Below, one piece after another: positions 51,554 to 59,997 of a DNA stretch of 59,997 bases. The notes beneath the pieces were generated by a model, which ran no database searches, was not told the origin of the DNA, and saw nothing but the letters and a program-made list of their open reading frames with translations. Source of the DNA: [Mycobacterium] manitobense (lineage in GTDB: Bacteria; Actinomycetota; Actinomycetes; Mycobacteriales; Mycobacteriaceae); NCBI RefSeq assembly GCF_025821665.1, contig NZ_JACKSJ010000266.1, forward strand, positions 1 to 59,997, written 5' to 3'. Position 1 is the first letter of the stretch. The number at the start of each line of letters is the position of its first letter. A program made the position numbers and the translations under genes.

Positions 51554-52740
51554 CAGCTCTTGGCCTGCATCTCGTCGGTGTGCGCGGTGATGGCGTTCAC
51601 GATGGCCTGTCCGGCGCTGCCGAGAAGTTGGTCGCGCATGCCCTTCGCCCACTCGTGCGATGCCTGCGGCGCGGTCAGCTGTCCCTTGAAGTGCGGCATC
51701 ACCTTACGGGCGAACAACTCGTAGGAGTGGTGGGTCGCCTGCGGGTCGGCCCAGTCGTGGCCCAGCAGCAGCAGTGTGCCGAAGCCGCCGGACTGTTCGA
51801 GCAGGCCGGTGATGTAGGCGATGGCGTCGTCGGGGGTGCCGATGCAGCAGTTGCCTCCCGCGGCGTATTCGGCGACGAACTCGCGCGGGGTCTGCTGCTC
51901 GCCGTCGACGGTGTTGGAGAGCGGGACGAAGCCCGCGGCGCCGAAGTAGTTCGCGAAGTCCTGCAGCCCGTAGGTGCAGTCCTCGATGGCCTGCTCGCGG
52001 GTGTCGGCGAGGTGGAAGATGCCAAGCACCCGCCAGCCCGACCGGTCGGGGGTCTCGCGGCCTGCCTTGGCCGCCTGCTCGGTGACCACACCCCAGGTGT
52101 TCTCGAGCGCGGCGAAACCGCCGGGCACCGACATCGACAGCGACAGCAGCGATGTGCCGTGCTGGCCGGCCAGCCGCGGACCCGACGGCGACACCATCGC
52201 CGCGGTGGAGATCTCGGGGTAGGGCCAGGTGTAGGGACGGATGTGCAATTGGGCGTCGCGCAGCGTGAACCAGTCGGTCTCGCGGGTGACGCGCTCGTCG
52301 GGCCCGGCGCGGAACAGCGCGAGGATTGCCTCGAGTGACTCCTGCATCATCCGGCGCTGGTCCACCGGGTCGATGCCCATCATGTAGGCGTCCGACGGCA
52401 GAGCGCCCGGCCCGGTGCCGAACACCACCCGGCCGCGGGTCATGTGGTCGAGCAGCACCCAGCGGTCGGCGACCATCAGCGGGTGGTGGTAGGGCAGCGA
52501 CACCACGCCGGTGCCGAGCCGGATGTGCTTGGTGCGCTCGGCCGCCGCGGCGATGAACACTTCCGGGCAGGCGATCAGCTCGTAGCCGCCGGAGTGGTGC
52601 TCGCCGAACCACACCTCGTCGTAGCCGAGCCGGTCCAGCGCGACAGTGCGCTCAAGGTCGTACTCGAGGGCGACGGTGGGGGACTGGCCGACCGGGTGGA
52701 ACGGCGTGATGAAGACGCCGAAGTTCAGGGGACGGTTCAT
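51553..52740 (-). CDS. Luciferase-like flavin-dependent monooxygenase (Rv3618-like)
   Basis: 395 residues of the LLM class. N-terminal NFGVFITPFHPVGQSPT, then GYDEVWFGEHHSGGYE and TKHIRLGTGVVSLPYHHPLM, the usual first part of the TIM barrel, and VVFGTGPGALPSDAYMMG further on. Members use FMNH2 or F420 cofactor with a partner reductase to oxidise organic substrates. The ATG overlaps the ephA stop as ATGA. The pairing with ephA is the same as Rv3618-Rv3617 as I recall it. Cofactor choice is not readable from sequence. Confidence 0.9.
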   Translation of the reverse strand: MNRPLNFGVFITPFHPVGQSPTVALEYDLERTVALDRLGYDEVWFGEHHSGGYELIACPEVFIAAAAERTKHIRLGTGVVSLPYHHPLMVADRWVLLDHMTRGRVVFGTGPGALPSDAYMMGIDPVDQRRMMQESLEAILALFRAGPDERVTRETDWFTLRDAQLHIRPYTWPYPEISTAAMVSPSGPRLAGQHGTSLLSLSMSVPGGFAALENTWGVVTEQAAKAGRETPDRSGWRVLGIFHLADTREQAIEDCTYGLQDFANYFGAAGFVPLSNTVDGEQQTPREFVAEYAAGGNCCIGTPDDAIAYITGLLEQSGGFGTLLLLGHDWADPQATHHSYELFARKVMPHFKGQLTAPQASHEWAKGMRDQLLGSAGQAIVNAITAHTDEMQAKS

Positions 52741-53711
52741 GGCAGACCTCCGAGGAATTCGAGCAGGGCGGCGTTGACCTCGTCGGCGCGTTCCTGCTGC
52801 ACCCAGTGGCCTGCGCCGTCGATGAGGATCTCGCGGAACGGACCGGTGACCACGTCACCGATGCGGTCGCGGGGGGTGAAGGACAGCACCGGGTCGGCGG
52901 TGCCCGCGATGAACAGGGTCGGCACCCCGATCGTTCTCGCCGGGGTGTCGGCGGTCAGTTCCCAGTTGCGGTCGAAGTTGCGGTACCAGTTCAGGCCGCC
53001 GGTGAATCCGGTGCGGGTGAACTCCGCGACGTAGTGCTCGATCTCCTCCTCGCTGATCCACGCCGGGACGCCGTCCGGCTCGGGTATGCGGTCGAGGAAG
53101 CCCCGCTGGTCGGGTGTCGCCATGTCGACCAGGGCGGTCGCATCGGCCGGGTTCTTCAGCCCGCCCAGCATGCGCCGTATCGTCCGGCCCGGATCCTCGT
53201 TCAACTCGGTGTCCGCCGGGCCGACGTCCTGGAAGTACAGGATGTAGAAGAAGTTGTCGGCGAAGATCCTGCGCCATATCTGGGTGGGCGGTCCCGAGGA
53301 GCGCGGTACCGGCGGCGCGCTCATGGTCACCACGGCGGACACCCGGTCCGGGTGCAGCAGCGCGGTGTTGCTGACCACCGGGGAGCCCCAGTCGTGGCCG
53401 ACGAACACCGCGGTGTCGGCGCCGACGTCGTCGAGCAGTCCGATCAGGTCGCCGCTGAGATGGACGACGTGGTAGTCCTGCACGTCCGCCGGGCGCGACG
53501 ACCCGCCGTACCCGCGTTGATCGGGCGCCAGCACGTGGTAACCCGCTTCGGCCAGCACCGGGATCTGACGGCGCCAGGAGTAGGCCAGTTCCGGGAAGCC
53601 GTGCGCCAGCACCACGACCGGGGCGCCGCGCTCACCGGCCTCCGTCACCCGCAGCCGGACTCCGTTGGTGTCGACGAGACGTTCGGCCGGGGTGGTTGCG
53701 TCGGTGCCCAC
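52737..53711 (-). CDS. ephA: Epoxide hydrolase
   Basis: 324 residues. Oxyanion motif LAHGFPELAYSWR, nucleophile Asp in VGHDWGSPVV, the two Tyr of the cap in FFYILYFQ and GLNWYRNFDRNWE, acid Asp in IAGTADPVLSF and catalytic His in DGAGHWVQQE. It is close to EphA (Rv3617) over its full length. It opens epoxides to diols in the cytoplasm. GTG 53711 is chosen because the likeness begins at TPAERLVDTNG; an upstream in-frame start at 53789 adds 26 residues not seen in EphA. First gene of the operon. Confidence 0.93.
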   Translation of the reverse strand: MGTDATTPAERLVDTNGVRLRVTEAGERGAPVVVLAHGFPELAYSWRRQIPVLAEAGYHVLAPDQRGYGGSSRPADVQDYHVVHLSGDLIGLLDDVGADTAVFVGHDWGSPVVSNTALLHPDRVSAVVTMSAPPVPRSSGPPTQIWRRIFADNFFYILYFQDVGPADTELNEDPGRTIRRMLGGLKNPADATALVDMATPDQRGFLDRIPEPDGVPAWISEEEIEHYVAEFTRTGFTGGLNWYRNFDRNWELTADTPARTIGVPTLFIAGTADPVLSFTPRDRIGDVVTGPFREILIDGAGHWVQQERADEVNAALLEFLGGLP

Positions 53712-53896
53712 CGGCTCACCCAAGCACACGGGCGGCGGGCAGCGGAAGGCTTCTGGCGACGTGTGTAGCCAGAACTCCCGCGAAGTCACCCGTCGGCCGT
53801 CGGGAACTTCCGCACGTTGGTCTAGCGGTAGCCTGAAGTGATCCCAGCTGCGCGTATCGGAAGGACCTGGCCGACAGACTCATCGCTGGCCGAAAA

Positions 53897-56227
53897 ATGA
53901 TGAACCGGAAAAATGTGATCCGCACGCTGACCGTGATCGCGGTCGTGCTGCTGCTGGGCTGGTCGTTCTTCTACTTCAGCGACGACACCCGCGGCTACAA
54001 ACCCGTCGACACGTCGGTGGCGATCGCCCAGATCAACGAGGGCAACGTCAACAGCGCGCAGATCGACGACCGCGAACAGCAGCTGCGACTCGACCTCAAG
54101 AGCGGCAAGGGCGAGACCGAGGACAGCGACAAGGTCATCACCAAGTACCCCACCGGGTACGGGGTGACGGTCTTCGAGGCGCTGCAGGGCAAGAACGTCA
54201 AGATCAATACGGTGGTGAACCAGGGCAGCGTGCTCGGCTCGCTGCTCATCTACATGCTGCCGCTGCTGCTGCTCGTCGGCCTGTTCGTGATGTTCTCCCG
54301 CATGCAGAGCGGCGGGCGGATGGGCTTCGGGTTCGGCAAGTCGAAGGCCAAGCAGCTCGGCAAGGACATGCCGACCACCACGTTCGCCGACGTCGCAGGC
54401 GTCGACGAGGCGGTCGAGGAGCTCTACGAGATCAAGGACTTCCTGCAGAACCCCAGCCGCTACCAGGCGCTCGGCGCCAAGATCCCCAAGGGCGTGCTGC
54501 TCTACGGCCCCCCGGGCACCGGCAAGACGCTGCTGGCCCGCGCCGTCGCCGGCGAGGCCGGAGTGCCGTTCTTCACGATCTCCGGCTCCGACTTCGTCGA
54601 GATGTTCGTCGGTGTCGGCGCCTCCCGGGTGCGCGACATGTTCGAGCAGGCCAAGCAGAACAGCCCCTGCATCATCTTCGTCGACGAGATCGACGCGGTC
54701 GGCCGCCAGCGCGGCGCCGGCATGGGTGGCGGCCACGACGAGCGCGAGCAGACGCTGAACCAGCTGCTGGTCGAGATGGACGGCTTCGGCGAACGCGCCG
54801 GGGTGATCCTGATCGCCGCCACCAACCGGCCCGACATCCTCGACCCGGCGCTGCTGCGGCCCGGTCGCTTCGACCGCCAGATCCCGGTGTCCAACCCCGA
54901 CATCGCCGGGCGACGCGCCGTGCTCAAGGTGCACTCGGCGGGCAAGCCGATCGCTCCCGACGCCGACCTCGACGGGCTGGCCAAGCGCACCGTCGGGATG
55001 TCCGGTGCCGACCTGGCCAACGTGATCAACGAGGCGGCGCTGCTGACCGCCCGCGAGAACGGCACCGTGATCACCGGCGCCGCGCTCGAGGAGGCCGTCG
55101 ACCGCGTCGTCGGCGGGCCGCGCCGCAAGGGCCGCATCATCAGCGAGCACGAGAAGAAGATCACCGCCTACCACGAGGGCGGACACACCCTCGCGGCGTG
55201 GGCGATGCCCGACATCGAGCCGATCTACAAGGTCACGATCCTCGCCCGCGGGCGCACCGGCGGACACGCCGTTGCGGTCCCCGAGGACGACAAGGGCCTG
55301 ATGACGCGGTCGGAGATGATCGCCCGCCTGGTGTTCGCGATGGGCGGACGTGCCGCGGAGGAACTGGTGTTCCGCGAGCCGACCACCGGCGCGGTCTCCG
55401 ACATCGAGCAGGCCACCAAGATCGCCCGCGCGATGGTCACCGAGTACGGCATGAGCTCCAAGCTGGGCGCCGTGCGCTACGGCACCGAGCACGGCGACCC
55501 GTTCCTCGGCCGCACGATGGGCACGCAGGCCGACTACAGCCACGAGGTCGCGCAGATCATCGACGACGAGGTGCGCAAGCTCATCGAGGCCGCGCACACC
55601 GAGGCGTGGGAGATCCTCACCGAGTACCGCGACGTGCTCGACACCCTCGCCGGTGAGCTCCTGGAGAAGGAGACGCTGCACCGGGCCGAGCTCGAGGCGA
55701 TCTTCGGTGATGTCAAGAAGCGGCCGCGGCTGACCATGTTCGACGACTTCGGGGGCCGGGTGCCGTCCGACAAGCCGCCGATCAAGACTCCCGGCGAACT
55801 CGCGATCGAGCGGGGTGAGCCCTGGCCCCCGCCCGTCAAGGAGCCGGCCTTCAAGGCGGCGATCGCCGCGGCGTCCAAGGCCGCCGAGGAGGCGGCCGCG
55901 AAGAACGGCGGCAACGCGGCGGGCACCAATGGTGCCGGTGGCAACGGTGTACCGGCGAACGGTGCTGCGACGCAACCGAATTACGGTGCGCCCGCCGGCT
56001 GGCACGCACCCGGCTGGCCGCCGGGCGGTCCGCCGGGAAGCCAGCCGCAGGGCCACTGGTATCCGCCGCCGCCCCACCCGTCGGGCTGGCCGGAGGCCTA
56101 TCCGCCGGCGTACCCGCCGCCGTACCCGAACTACCCGCCGCCCGGGCAGGCCGGCCCACAGGCGAGTGGCCCCGAGGACCAGCAGGCGCGTGACGCCGGC
56201 CGGCCCAATCCACCGACCCAGAACTGA
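53897..56227 (+). CDS. ftsH: ATP-dependent zinc metalloprotease FtsH
   Basis: 776 residues. Two transmembrane segments (about 8-26 and 113-131) flank a small outer domain. The AAA module has Walker A GPPGTGKT and Walker B IIFVDEIDAVG, with the second-region motif NRPDILDPALLRPGRFDRQI. The protease site is HEGGH, with a further Asp ligand near EPTTGAVSDIEQA. The C-terminal ~150 residues are Pro/Gly/Tyr-rich and disordered. It degrades membrane proteins and is anchored in the plasma membrane. ATG 53897 or 53900 could be the start. It is followed by the folate operon 26 bases on. Confidence 0.97.
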   Translation: MMNRKNVIRTLTVIAVVLLLGWSFFYFSDDTRGYKPVDTSVAIAQINEGNVNSAQIDDREQQLRLDLKSGKGETEDSDKVITKYPTGYGVTVFEALQGKNVKINTVVNQGSVLGSLLIYMLPLLLLVGLFVMFSRMQSGGRMGFGFGKSKAKQLGKDMPTTTFADVAGVDEAVEELYEIKDFLQNPSRYQALGAKIPKGVLLYGPPGTGKTLLARAVAGEAGVPFFTISGSDFVEMFVGVGASRVRDMFEQAKQNSPCIIFVDEIDAVGRQRGAGMGGGHDEREQTLNQLLVEMDGFGERAGVILIAATNRPDILDPALLRPGRFDRQIPVSNPDIAGRRAVLKVHSAGKPIAPDADLDGLAKRTVGMSGADLANVINEAALLTARENGTVITGAALEEAVDRVVGGPRRKGRIISEHEKKITAYHEGGHTLAAWAMPDIEPIYKVTILARGRTGGHAVAVPEDDKGLMTRSEMIARLVFAMGGRAAEELVFREPTTGAVSDIEQATKIARAMVTEYGMSSKLGAVRYGTEHGDPFLGRTMGTQADYSHEVAQIIDDEVRKLIEAAHTEAWEILTEYRDVLDTLAGELLEKETLHRAELEAIFGDVKKRPRLTMFDDFGGRVPSDKPPIKTPGELAIERGEPWPPPVKEPAFKAAIAAASKAAEEAAAKNGGNAAGTNGAGGNGVPANGAATQPNYGAPAGWHAPGWPPGGPPGSQPQGHWYPPPPHPSGWPEAYPPAYPPPYPNYPPPGQAGPQASGPEDQQARDAGRPNPPTQN

Positions 56228-56253
56228 CGACAACTTCACAACGGGAGGCCCCG

Positions 56254-56856
56254 ATGACGCGGTCGCACAACTCGACGGCCACCGGCGTCGAATTCGATGA
56301 GGAGCGCGCCGTAGCCGCGGTCCGGGAACTGCTGATCGCGATCGGGGAGGACCCCGACCGGCACGGCCTGGCCGAGACCCCGGCTCGGGTGGCGCGCGCG
56401 TACCGGGAGATGTTCGCCGGATTGCACACCAACCCCGACGACGTGCTGAACACCACGTTCGACGAGCAGCACGACGAGATGGTGCTGGTCAAGGACATTC
56501 CGATGTACTCGACGTGCGAGCACCACCTGGTCGCCTTCCACGGGGTGGCCCACGTCGGTTACATCCCCGGTGAGGACGGCCGGGTGACCGGGCTGTCGAA
56601 GCTGGCCCGCGTCGTCGACCTGTACGCCAAGCGGCCGCAGGTACAGGAACGGCTCACCACCCAGATCGCCGACGCCCTGATGCGCAAACTCGACCCGCGC
56701 GGTGCCATCGTCGTGATCGAGGCCGAACACCTCTGCATGGCGATGCGCGGCATCCGCAAGCCCGGCGCCGTCACCACCACCTCGGCGGTGCGCGGACAGT
56801 TCAAGACCGACAAGGCATCTCGCGCCGAGGCGCTGGATCTCATCCTGCGCAAGTGA
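56254..56856 (+). CDS. folE: GTP cyclohydrolase I
   Basis: 200 residues. Family motifs: AETPARVARAYREMFAG, PMYSTCEHHLVAFHGVAHVGYIP (Cys and His zinc ligands, seen as STCEHHL), GLSKLARVVDLYAKRPQVQE, and EAEHLCMAMRGIRKPG with the other zinc Cys. It makes dihydroneopterin triphosphate from GTP, the first step of folate synthesis. The stop overlaps the folP start as GTGA, so translation is coupled. Confidence 0.97.
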   Translation: MTRSHNSTATGVEFDEERAVAAVRELLIAIGEDPDRHGLAETPARVARAYREMFAGLHTNPDDVLNTTFDEQHDEMVLVKDIPMYSTCEHHLVAFHGVAHVGYIPGEDGRVTGLSKLARVVDLYAKRPQVQERLTTQIADALMRKLDPRGAIVVIEAEHLCMAMRGIRKPGAVTTTSAVRGQFKTDKASRAEALDLILRK

Positions 56857-57710
56857 GTTCACCCGGCCTTCCGGTCCCGGTCCCCGGCGGGACGCACGTA
56901 CAGGTGATGGGTGTCGTCAACGTCACCGACGACTCCTTCTCCGACGGCGGCCTGTTCCTCGATCGCGAGCGGGCCGTCGAGCACGGGTTGGCGCTGGCCG
57001 CCGAGGGTGCGGCGATCGTCGACGTCGGGGGTGAGTCGACCCGCCCGGGCGCCACCCGTGTCGACCCGGAGGTCGAGGCCGGCCGGGTACTGCCGGTGAT
57101 CGACGGCCTTGTCGCCCAGGGCATCACGGTCAGCATCGACACCATGCACGCGAAGGTGGCCGGGCTCGCGCTGGAGCACGGAGCGCGGATCGTCAACGAC
57201 GTGTCCGGCGGCCGGGCCGACCCGGACATGGCGCCGCTGATCGCGCAGGCCGGGGTGCCGTGGGTGTTGATGCACTGGCGGTCGGTGCACGCGCAGCGGC
57301 CACACGAGGTGCCGCCGTACGGCGACGTGGTCGCCGCGGTCCGCGCCGAGCTGCTCTCCGCCGTCGACGCCGCCGTCGCCGCCGGGGTGGACCCCGCGAA
57401 GCTGGTCATCGACCCCGGCCTCGGGTTCGCCAAGACCGCGCAACACAATTGGGCGCTGCTGCGCGCGCTGCCCGAGTTCGTCGCGACCGGGATCCCGGTG
57501 CTGGTCGGCGCGTCGCGCAAGCGGTTCCTGGGCACCCTGTTGGCCGGCGCCGACGGGGAACCGCGACCGCCGGACGGGCGGGAGACCGCCACCGCCGTGG
57601 TGTCCGCACTGGCCGGGCTGCACGGCGCGTGGGGGGTGCGGGTGCACGACGTGCGTGCCTCGGTCGATGCGTTGAAGGTGCTGCAGGCCTGGACGGAGCG
57701 GGATGACTGA
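56853..57710 (+). CDS. folP: Dihydropteroate synthase
   Basis: 285 residues. Starts with VMGVVNVTDDSFSDGG; the phosphate-binding segment is DVGGESTRPGA, followed by SIDTMHAKVA, IVNDVSGG, LVIDPGLGFAKTAQHN and VGASRKRFLG with the loop Ser-Arg-Lys. It joins pABA to the pterin and is the sulfonamide target. GTG 56853 overlaps folE by 4 bases, and its end overlaps folB by 8 bases. Confidence 0.97.
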   Translation: MSSPGLPVPVPGGTHVQVMGVVNVTDDSFSDGGLFLDRERAVEHGLALAAEGAAIVDVGGESTRPGATRVDPEVEAGRVLPVIDGLVAQGITVSIDTMHAKVAGLALEHGARIVNDVSGGRADPDMAPLIAQAGVPWVLMHWRSVHAQRPHEVPPYGDVVAAVRAELLSAVDAAVAAGVDPAKLVIDPGLGFAKTAQHNWALLRALPEFVATGIPVLVGASRKRFLGTLLAGADGEPRPPDGRETATAVVSALAGLHGAWGVRVHDVRASVDALKVLQAWTERDD

Positions 57711-58083
57711 TCGAATCGAACTGCGCGGCTTGACTCTTCGCGGTAACCACGGTGTCTACGACCACGAACGGCAGGACGGCCAGGACTTCGTGGTCGACAT
57801 CACCGTCTGGATGGACCTGGCGGCCGCCGCGGCGAGCGACGACCTCGCCGACACCCTGGACTACGGCGGCCTGGCGCAGCGCGCCGCCGACATCGTCTCC
57901 GGGCCGCCCCGCAACCTGATCGAGACGGTGGCCGCCGAGATCGCCGACGACGTGATGGCCGACGAGCGCATCCACGCCGTCGAGGTGGTGGTTCACAAGC
58001 CGTCGGCGCCGATCCCGCTGACGTTCGACGACGTGGCGGTGGTGGCCAGGCGGTCGCGGCGGGCGGGACGGGGTACGCCGTGA
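57703..58083 (+). CDS. folB: Dihydroneopterin aldolase
   Basis: 126 residues. Starts IELRGLTLRGNHGVYDHER with the Glu and Tyr active-site region; the middle TLDYGGLAQRAADIVSGPPRNLIET has the family Thr-Leu-Asp-Tyr motif; the C-terminal VVVHKPSAPIPLTFDDVAV holds the catalytic Lys. It splits dihydroneopterin to 6-hydroxymethyl-dihydropterin. It overlaps folP by 8 bases. Confidence 0.95.
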   Translation: MTDRIELRGLTLRGNHGVYDHERQDGQDFVVDITVWMDLAAAAASDDLADTLDYGGLAQRAADIVSGPPRNLIETVAAEIADDVMADERIHAVEVVVHKPSAPIPLTFDDVAVVARRSRRAGRGTP

Positions 58084-58114
58084 GGGTCAGCGAGGAGCCG
58101 GAGGCGGATCGCGC

Positions 58115-58639
58115 ATGAGCACAGTCGTCTTGTCGATCGGATCGAACCTCGGCGACCGGCTGGGGCGGCTGCAGTCGGTGGTCGACGGGCTCGGCGACGC
58201 GGTCCGCGCGGTGTCGCCGGTGTACGAGACCGAGGCGTGGGGCGGTGTCGAGCAGGGGCCGTTCCTCAATGCGGTGCTGGTCGCCGACGACCCCGCCCTC
58301 GACGGACACGGCTGGCTGCGCCGCGGTCAGCAGCTCGAAGAGGCGGCAGGCCGCGTCCGCGGTCAGCGCTGGGGGCCGCGCACCCTCGACGTGGACCTGG
58401 TCACCTGCCATGACGGTGACACCGAGGTGACGTCGCGCGACGACGGGCTGACGCTGCCGCATCCGCTGGCGCACCTGCGGGCGTTCGTGCTGATCCCCTG
58501 GCTGGCGGTGGATCCGGAGGCGACGCTGACGGTGTCGGGCGAGAAGCGGCCGGTGGCGCGGCTGCTCGCGGAGATCGACCCGGCCGAGCGCGACGGGGTG
58601 GCGCTGACGGAGTTCGTGCTGCACACCGGTACCGCCTGA
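58115..58639 (+). CDS. folK: 2-amino-4-hydroxy-6-hydroxymethyldihydropteridine diphosphokinase
   Basis: 174 residues. VVLSIGSNLGDRLGRLQ begins the fold; SPVYETEAWGGVEQGPFLNAVL carries the substrate loop, and RWGPRTLDVDLVTC with LPHPLAHLRAFVLIPW is the HPPK signature with its Asp metal ligands. It pyrophosphorylates the pterin before FolP acts. It starts 31 bases after folB and its stop overlaps the next start as TGATG. Confidence 0.95.
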   Translation: MSTVVLSIGSNLGDRLGRLQSVVDGLGDAVRAVSPVYETEAWGGVEQGPFLNAVLVADDPALDGHGWLRRGQQLEEAAGRVRGQRWGPRTLDVDLVTCHDGDTEVTSRDDGLTLPHPLAHLRAFVLIPWLAVDPEATLTVSGEKRPVARLLAEIDPAERDGVALTEFVLHTGTA

Positions 58640-59118
58640 TGGGGCCGACCCGGCTACGGGACCTCGCCGTCGCCGCGCTGGTGGCCGCGGTGGCCGGTTA
58701 CCTCGCGGCGGTGCTCGGTTATCCCCGGTATTTCCCTCCGGTCACCGTGTGGAGCGGGCTGTCGTTGCTCGCTGTGGCCATCGCCGTCGGGGCGTGGGCG
58801 TTCTACGTGCGGGCCAAGATCGGCGAGGGCGAGATCGGCGACGGGCCGGGCTGGCTGCACCCGCTGGCCGTCGCCCGCTCGGTGACCATCGCCAAGGCGT
58901 CGGCCTGGGTGGGAGCGCTGGTCACGGGATGGTGGGTCGGCATCCTGGTGAATGTGCTCCCGCAACGCGGAGTGCTGCGGGCGGCGGACGACGACACCGC
59001 CGGAATCTCGGTCGCCGCGGTGAGCGCGCTGGCACTCGCCGTCGCCGGGTTGTGGCTGCAGCATTGCTGCAAGTCTCCGCAGGAGCCACCGGACAACGGC
59101 GACAACGCACCCGGCTGA
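58639..59118 (+). CDS. DUF3180-type membrane protein (Rv3605c-like)
   Basis: 159 residues with four hydrophobic segments, at about 8-29, 35-54, 84-108 and 126-139. Conserved-looking pieces are LAVAALVAAVAGYLAA and NPLAV-like HPLAVARSVTIAKASAWVGA. The C-terminus is short and charged. It follows folK by a one-base overlap, in the position of Rv3605c. It is an integral membrane protein of unknown role; its constant place at the end of the fol operon hints at a link but proves nothing. Confidence 0.85.
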   Translation: MGPTRLRDLAVAALVAAVAGYLAAVLGYPRYFPPVTVWSGLSLLAVAIAVGAWAFYVRAKIGEGEIGDGPGWLHPLAVARSVTIAKASAWVGALVTGWWVGILVNVLPQRGVLRAADDDTAGISVAAVSALALAVAGLWLQHCCKSPQEPPDNGDNAPG

Positions 59119-59195
59119 CATCTCGCCCACGACGACGCGCCGAATCGCCGTAGAGGTCGACACGCTGAGTGACCTGTGGCGGGTACAGTCGCCCC

Positions 59196-59997
59196 ATGAC
59201 CGTTCTGTCCCGCGGCGCGCGCACCCGGCGCGGCGGCCGCAGGCCGGGGTGGGTGCTGTTGACGGTGTTGCTGGTGCTCGCCATTCTGGCGAGTTCGGCG
59301 CTGGTTTTCACCAATCGGGTCGAACTGCTGAAGCTCGCCGTGATCCTCGCGCTCTGGGCGGCCGTCGCGGCCGCATTCGTCTCGGTCATCTACCGCAGGC
59401 AGAGCGACGCCGACCAGGCGAAGGCCCGCGACCTCAAACTCGTCTACGACCTGCAGCTCGATCGGGAGATCTCGGCACGCCGCGAATACGAGCTGACGGT
59501 CGAGACGCAGCTGCGCCGTGAACTCGCGTCGGAGCTGCGCGCGCAGTCCGCCGACGAGGTCGCCGCGCTGCGCGCCGAACTGGCGGCGCTGCGGACCAAT
59601 CTGGAGATCCTGTTCGACACCGACCTCAACCACCGGCCCGCGATCGAGGGTGAGCGCACCACGGTGCGCGCCTTCGCGGACTGGGCCCGCGATTCGGAGA
59701 CCACCGGGCGGGTCTCCGACTTCCCGCTCTCCTTCGACGACGACGCCGACGACCGCGACCCGCGCACCGAGGAGAGCCCGATCATCGACGTGCCGGCCGA
59801 GCCGCAGCCGCCCGAGCCGGACTGGGCACCGCCGCCACCAGGAGGCGCGCACCGTCGGCCCTCAGAGACCGAGTCGGTCAACGGCCGCCGTCATCGGCCG
59901 GACGACACCCGTGGACCGCGTCGTCGCGCCGAGGGGATGCCACCGCCGCCGCCCCCGCAGAGCCCGCGCGAGGCGGCGCAGCGGTGGGCGTCACCGC
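59196..59997 (+). CDS. Rv3604c-like membrane protein with coiled-coil and Pro-rich tail (cut by window edge)
   Basis: The first 267 codons are visible and no stop is reached by 59997. A basic N-terminus (RGARTRRGGRRPGW) leads into two hydrophobic segments (~21-40 and ~50-67). Then comes a charged helical region rich in Arg/Glu/Ala (EISARREYELTVETQLRREL, about residues 90-130) that probably forms a coiled coil, and a Pro/Asp/Glu-rich tail with PPPPPP. It looks like the conserved Rv3604c family and follows the DUF3180 gene as there. The role is unknown; an envelope or division function is only a guess. Confidence 0.8.
   Translation, partial: MTVLSRGARTRRGGRRPGWVLLTVLLVLAILASSALVFTNRVELLKLAVILALWAAVAAAFVSVIYRRQSDADQAKARDLKLVYDLQLDREISARREYELTVETQLRRELASELRAQSADEVAALRAELAALRTNLEILFDTDLNHRPAIEGERTTVRAFADWARDSETTGRVSDFPLSFDDDADDRDPRTEESPIIDVPAEPQPPEPDWAPPPPGGAHRRPSETESVNGRRHRPDDTRGPRRRAEGMPPPPPPQSPREAAQRWASP

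Noticed and set aside
53803..53834. GGAAC sequence as a SigE/SigH promoter of ftsH
   Set aside because: No CGTT-like -10 at the required 18-20 base distance; TAGCCT at 53829-53834 may be an ordinary -10 but lacks a good -35.
53822..56239. 805-codon frame opposite ftsH
   Set aside because: A GC-mirror of an undoubted ftsH; no signal, domain or ribosome-binding site.
1..59997. CRISPR arrays, insertion sequences, prophage genes
   Set aside because: No regularly spaced repeats, transposase, integrase or phage structural motifs were seen on either strand.

Overview
The window is a high-GC actinobacterial chromosome segment, most likely from a rapidly growing environmental mycobacterium (Mycolicibacterium type). 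The housekeeping genes are close relatives of the M. tuberculosis Rv3604c-Rv3644c region and in the same relative order: holB and tRNA-Thr, a galE with a polytopic membrane protein, an Rv3630-type membrane protein, ppa, dacB, an Rv3626c-type metalloprotease, tilS, hpt, lpqG, an Rv3618-type flavin oxidoreductase, ephA, ftsH, folE-folP-folB-folK, a DUF3180-type protein and an Rv3604c-type protein. Comparisons with M. tuberculosis are from memory, not from a search.

Layout. 1-1.6 kb: end of holB, tRNA-Thr(CGT), an alpha/beta hydrolase. 1.8-8.9 kb: an accessory block, visibly less GC-rich in its left part, with two paralogous large proteins that begin with a WXG100-like helical domain. Each is followed by lipoprotein gene(s), and one lipoprotein is split by a frameshift. 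8.9-14.1 kb: membrane protein, galE, a D-aminoacylase-type amidohydrolase and a TetR regulator. 14.1-20.6 kb: a three-gene operon joined by GTGA overlaps, encoding a 1304-residue Pls-type (epsilon-poly-L-lysine synthetase-like) one-module NRPS, an M1 zinc aminopeptidase and a flippase-like membrane protein. 20.7-22.0 kb: a yybP-ykoY (Mn2+) riboswitch in front of a TerC-family gene. 22.5-40.8 kb: a sugar-acid (aldarate) catabolic region. It has an aldehyde dehydrogenase, kdgD, a glucarate dehydratase-like gene and a LysR regulator, then a CDGP-type secreted protein, a TetR/carotenoid oxygenase pair, a 2-hydroxyacid dehydrogenase, a complete peptide/nickel-type ABC importer, a TauE-type permease, an IclR regulator, a second glucarate dehydratase and another 2-hydroxyacid dehydrogenase. 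40.8-42.4 kb: allantoicase and an OHCU decarboxylase-like gene. 42.4-60 kb: conserved mycobacterial core with an added molybdopterin oxidoreductase, an added zinc alcohol dehydrogenase and an added small secreted protein.

How the genes work together. The aldarate genes make a complete route: D-glucarate to 5-dehydro-4-deoxyglucarate (two dehydratases), to 2-oxoglutarate semialdehyde (kdgD), to 2-oxoglutarate (aldehyde dehydrogenase). Both dehydratase loci carry a nearly identical 16-bp motif at the same distance (about -72) from a predicted mycobacterial promoter, which suggests one regulator for both. The Pls-type synthetase has an adenylation pocket that by hand alignment reads DAESIGTVVK, close to the published bacitracin lysine code. 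With the co-transcribed M1 peptidase and flippase-like protein this suggests a lysine homopolymer made, handled and trimmed by one operon. I regard it as the most interesting undescribed system here. The TerC riboswitch can be read as a translational switch, because the 3' strand of its closing helix is also perfectly complementary to the terC ribosome-binding site.

No transposase, integrase, CRISPR array or rRNA was seen. The long ORFs opposite the GC-rich genes were treated as mirror frames.
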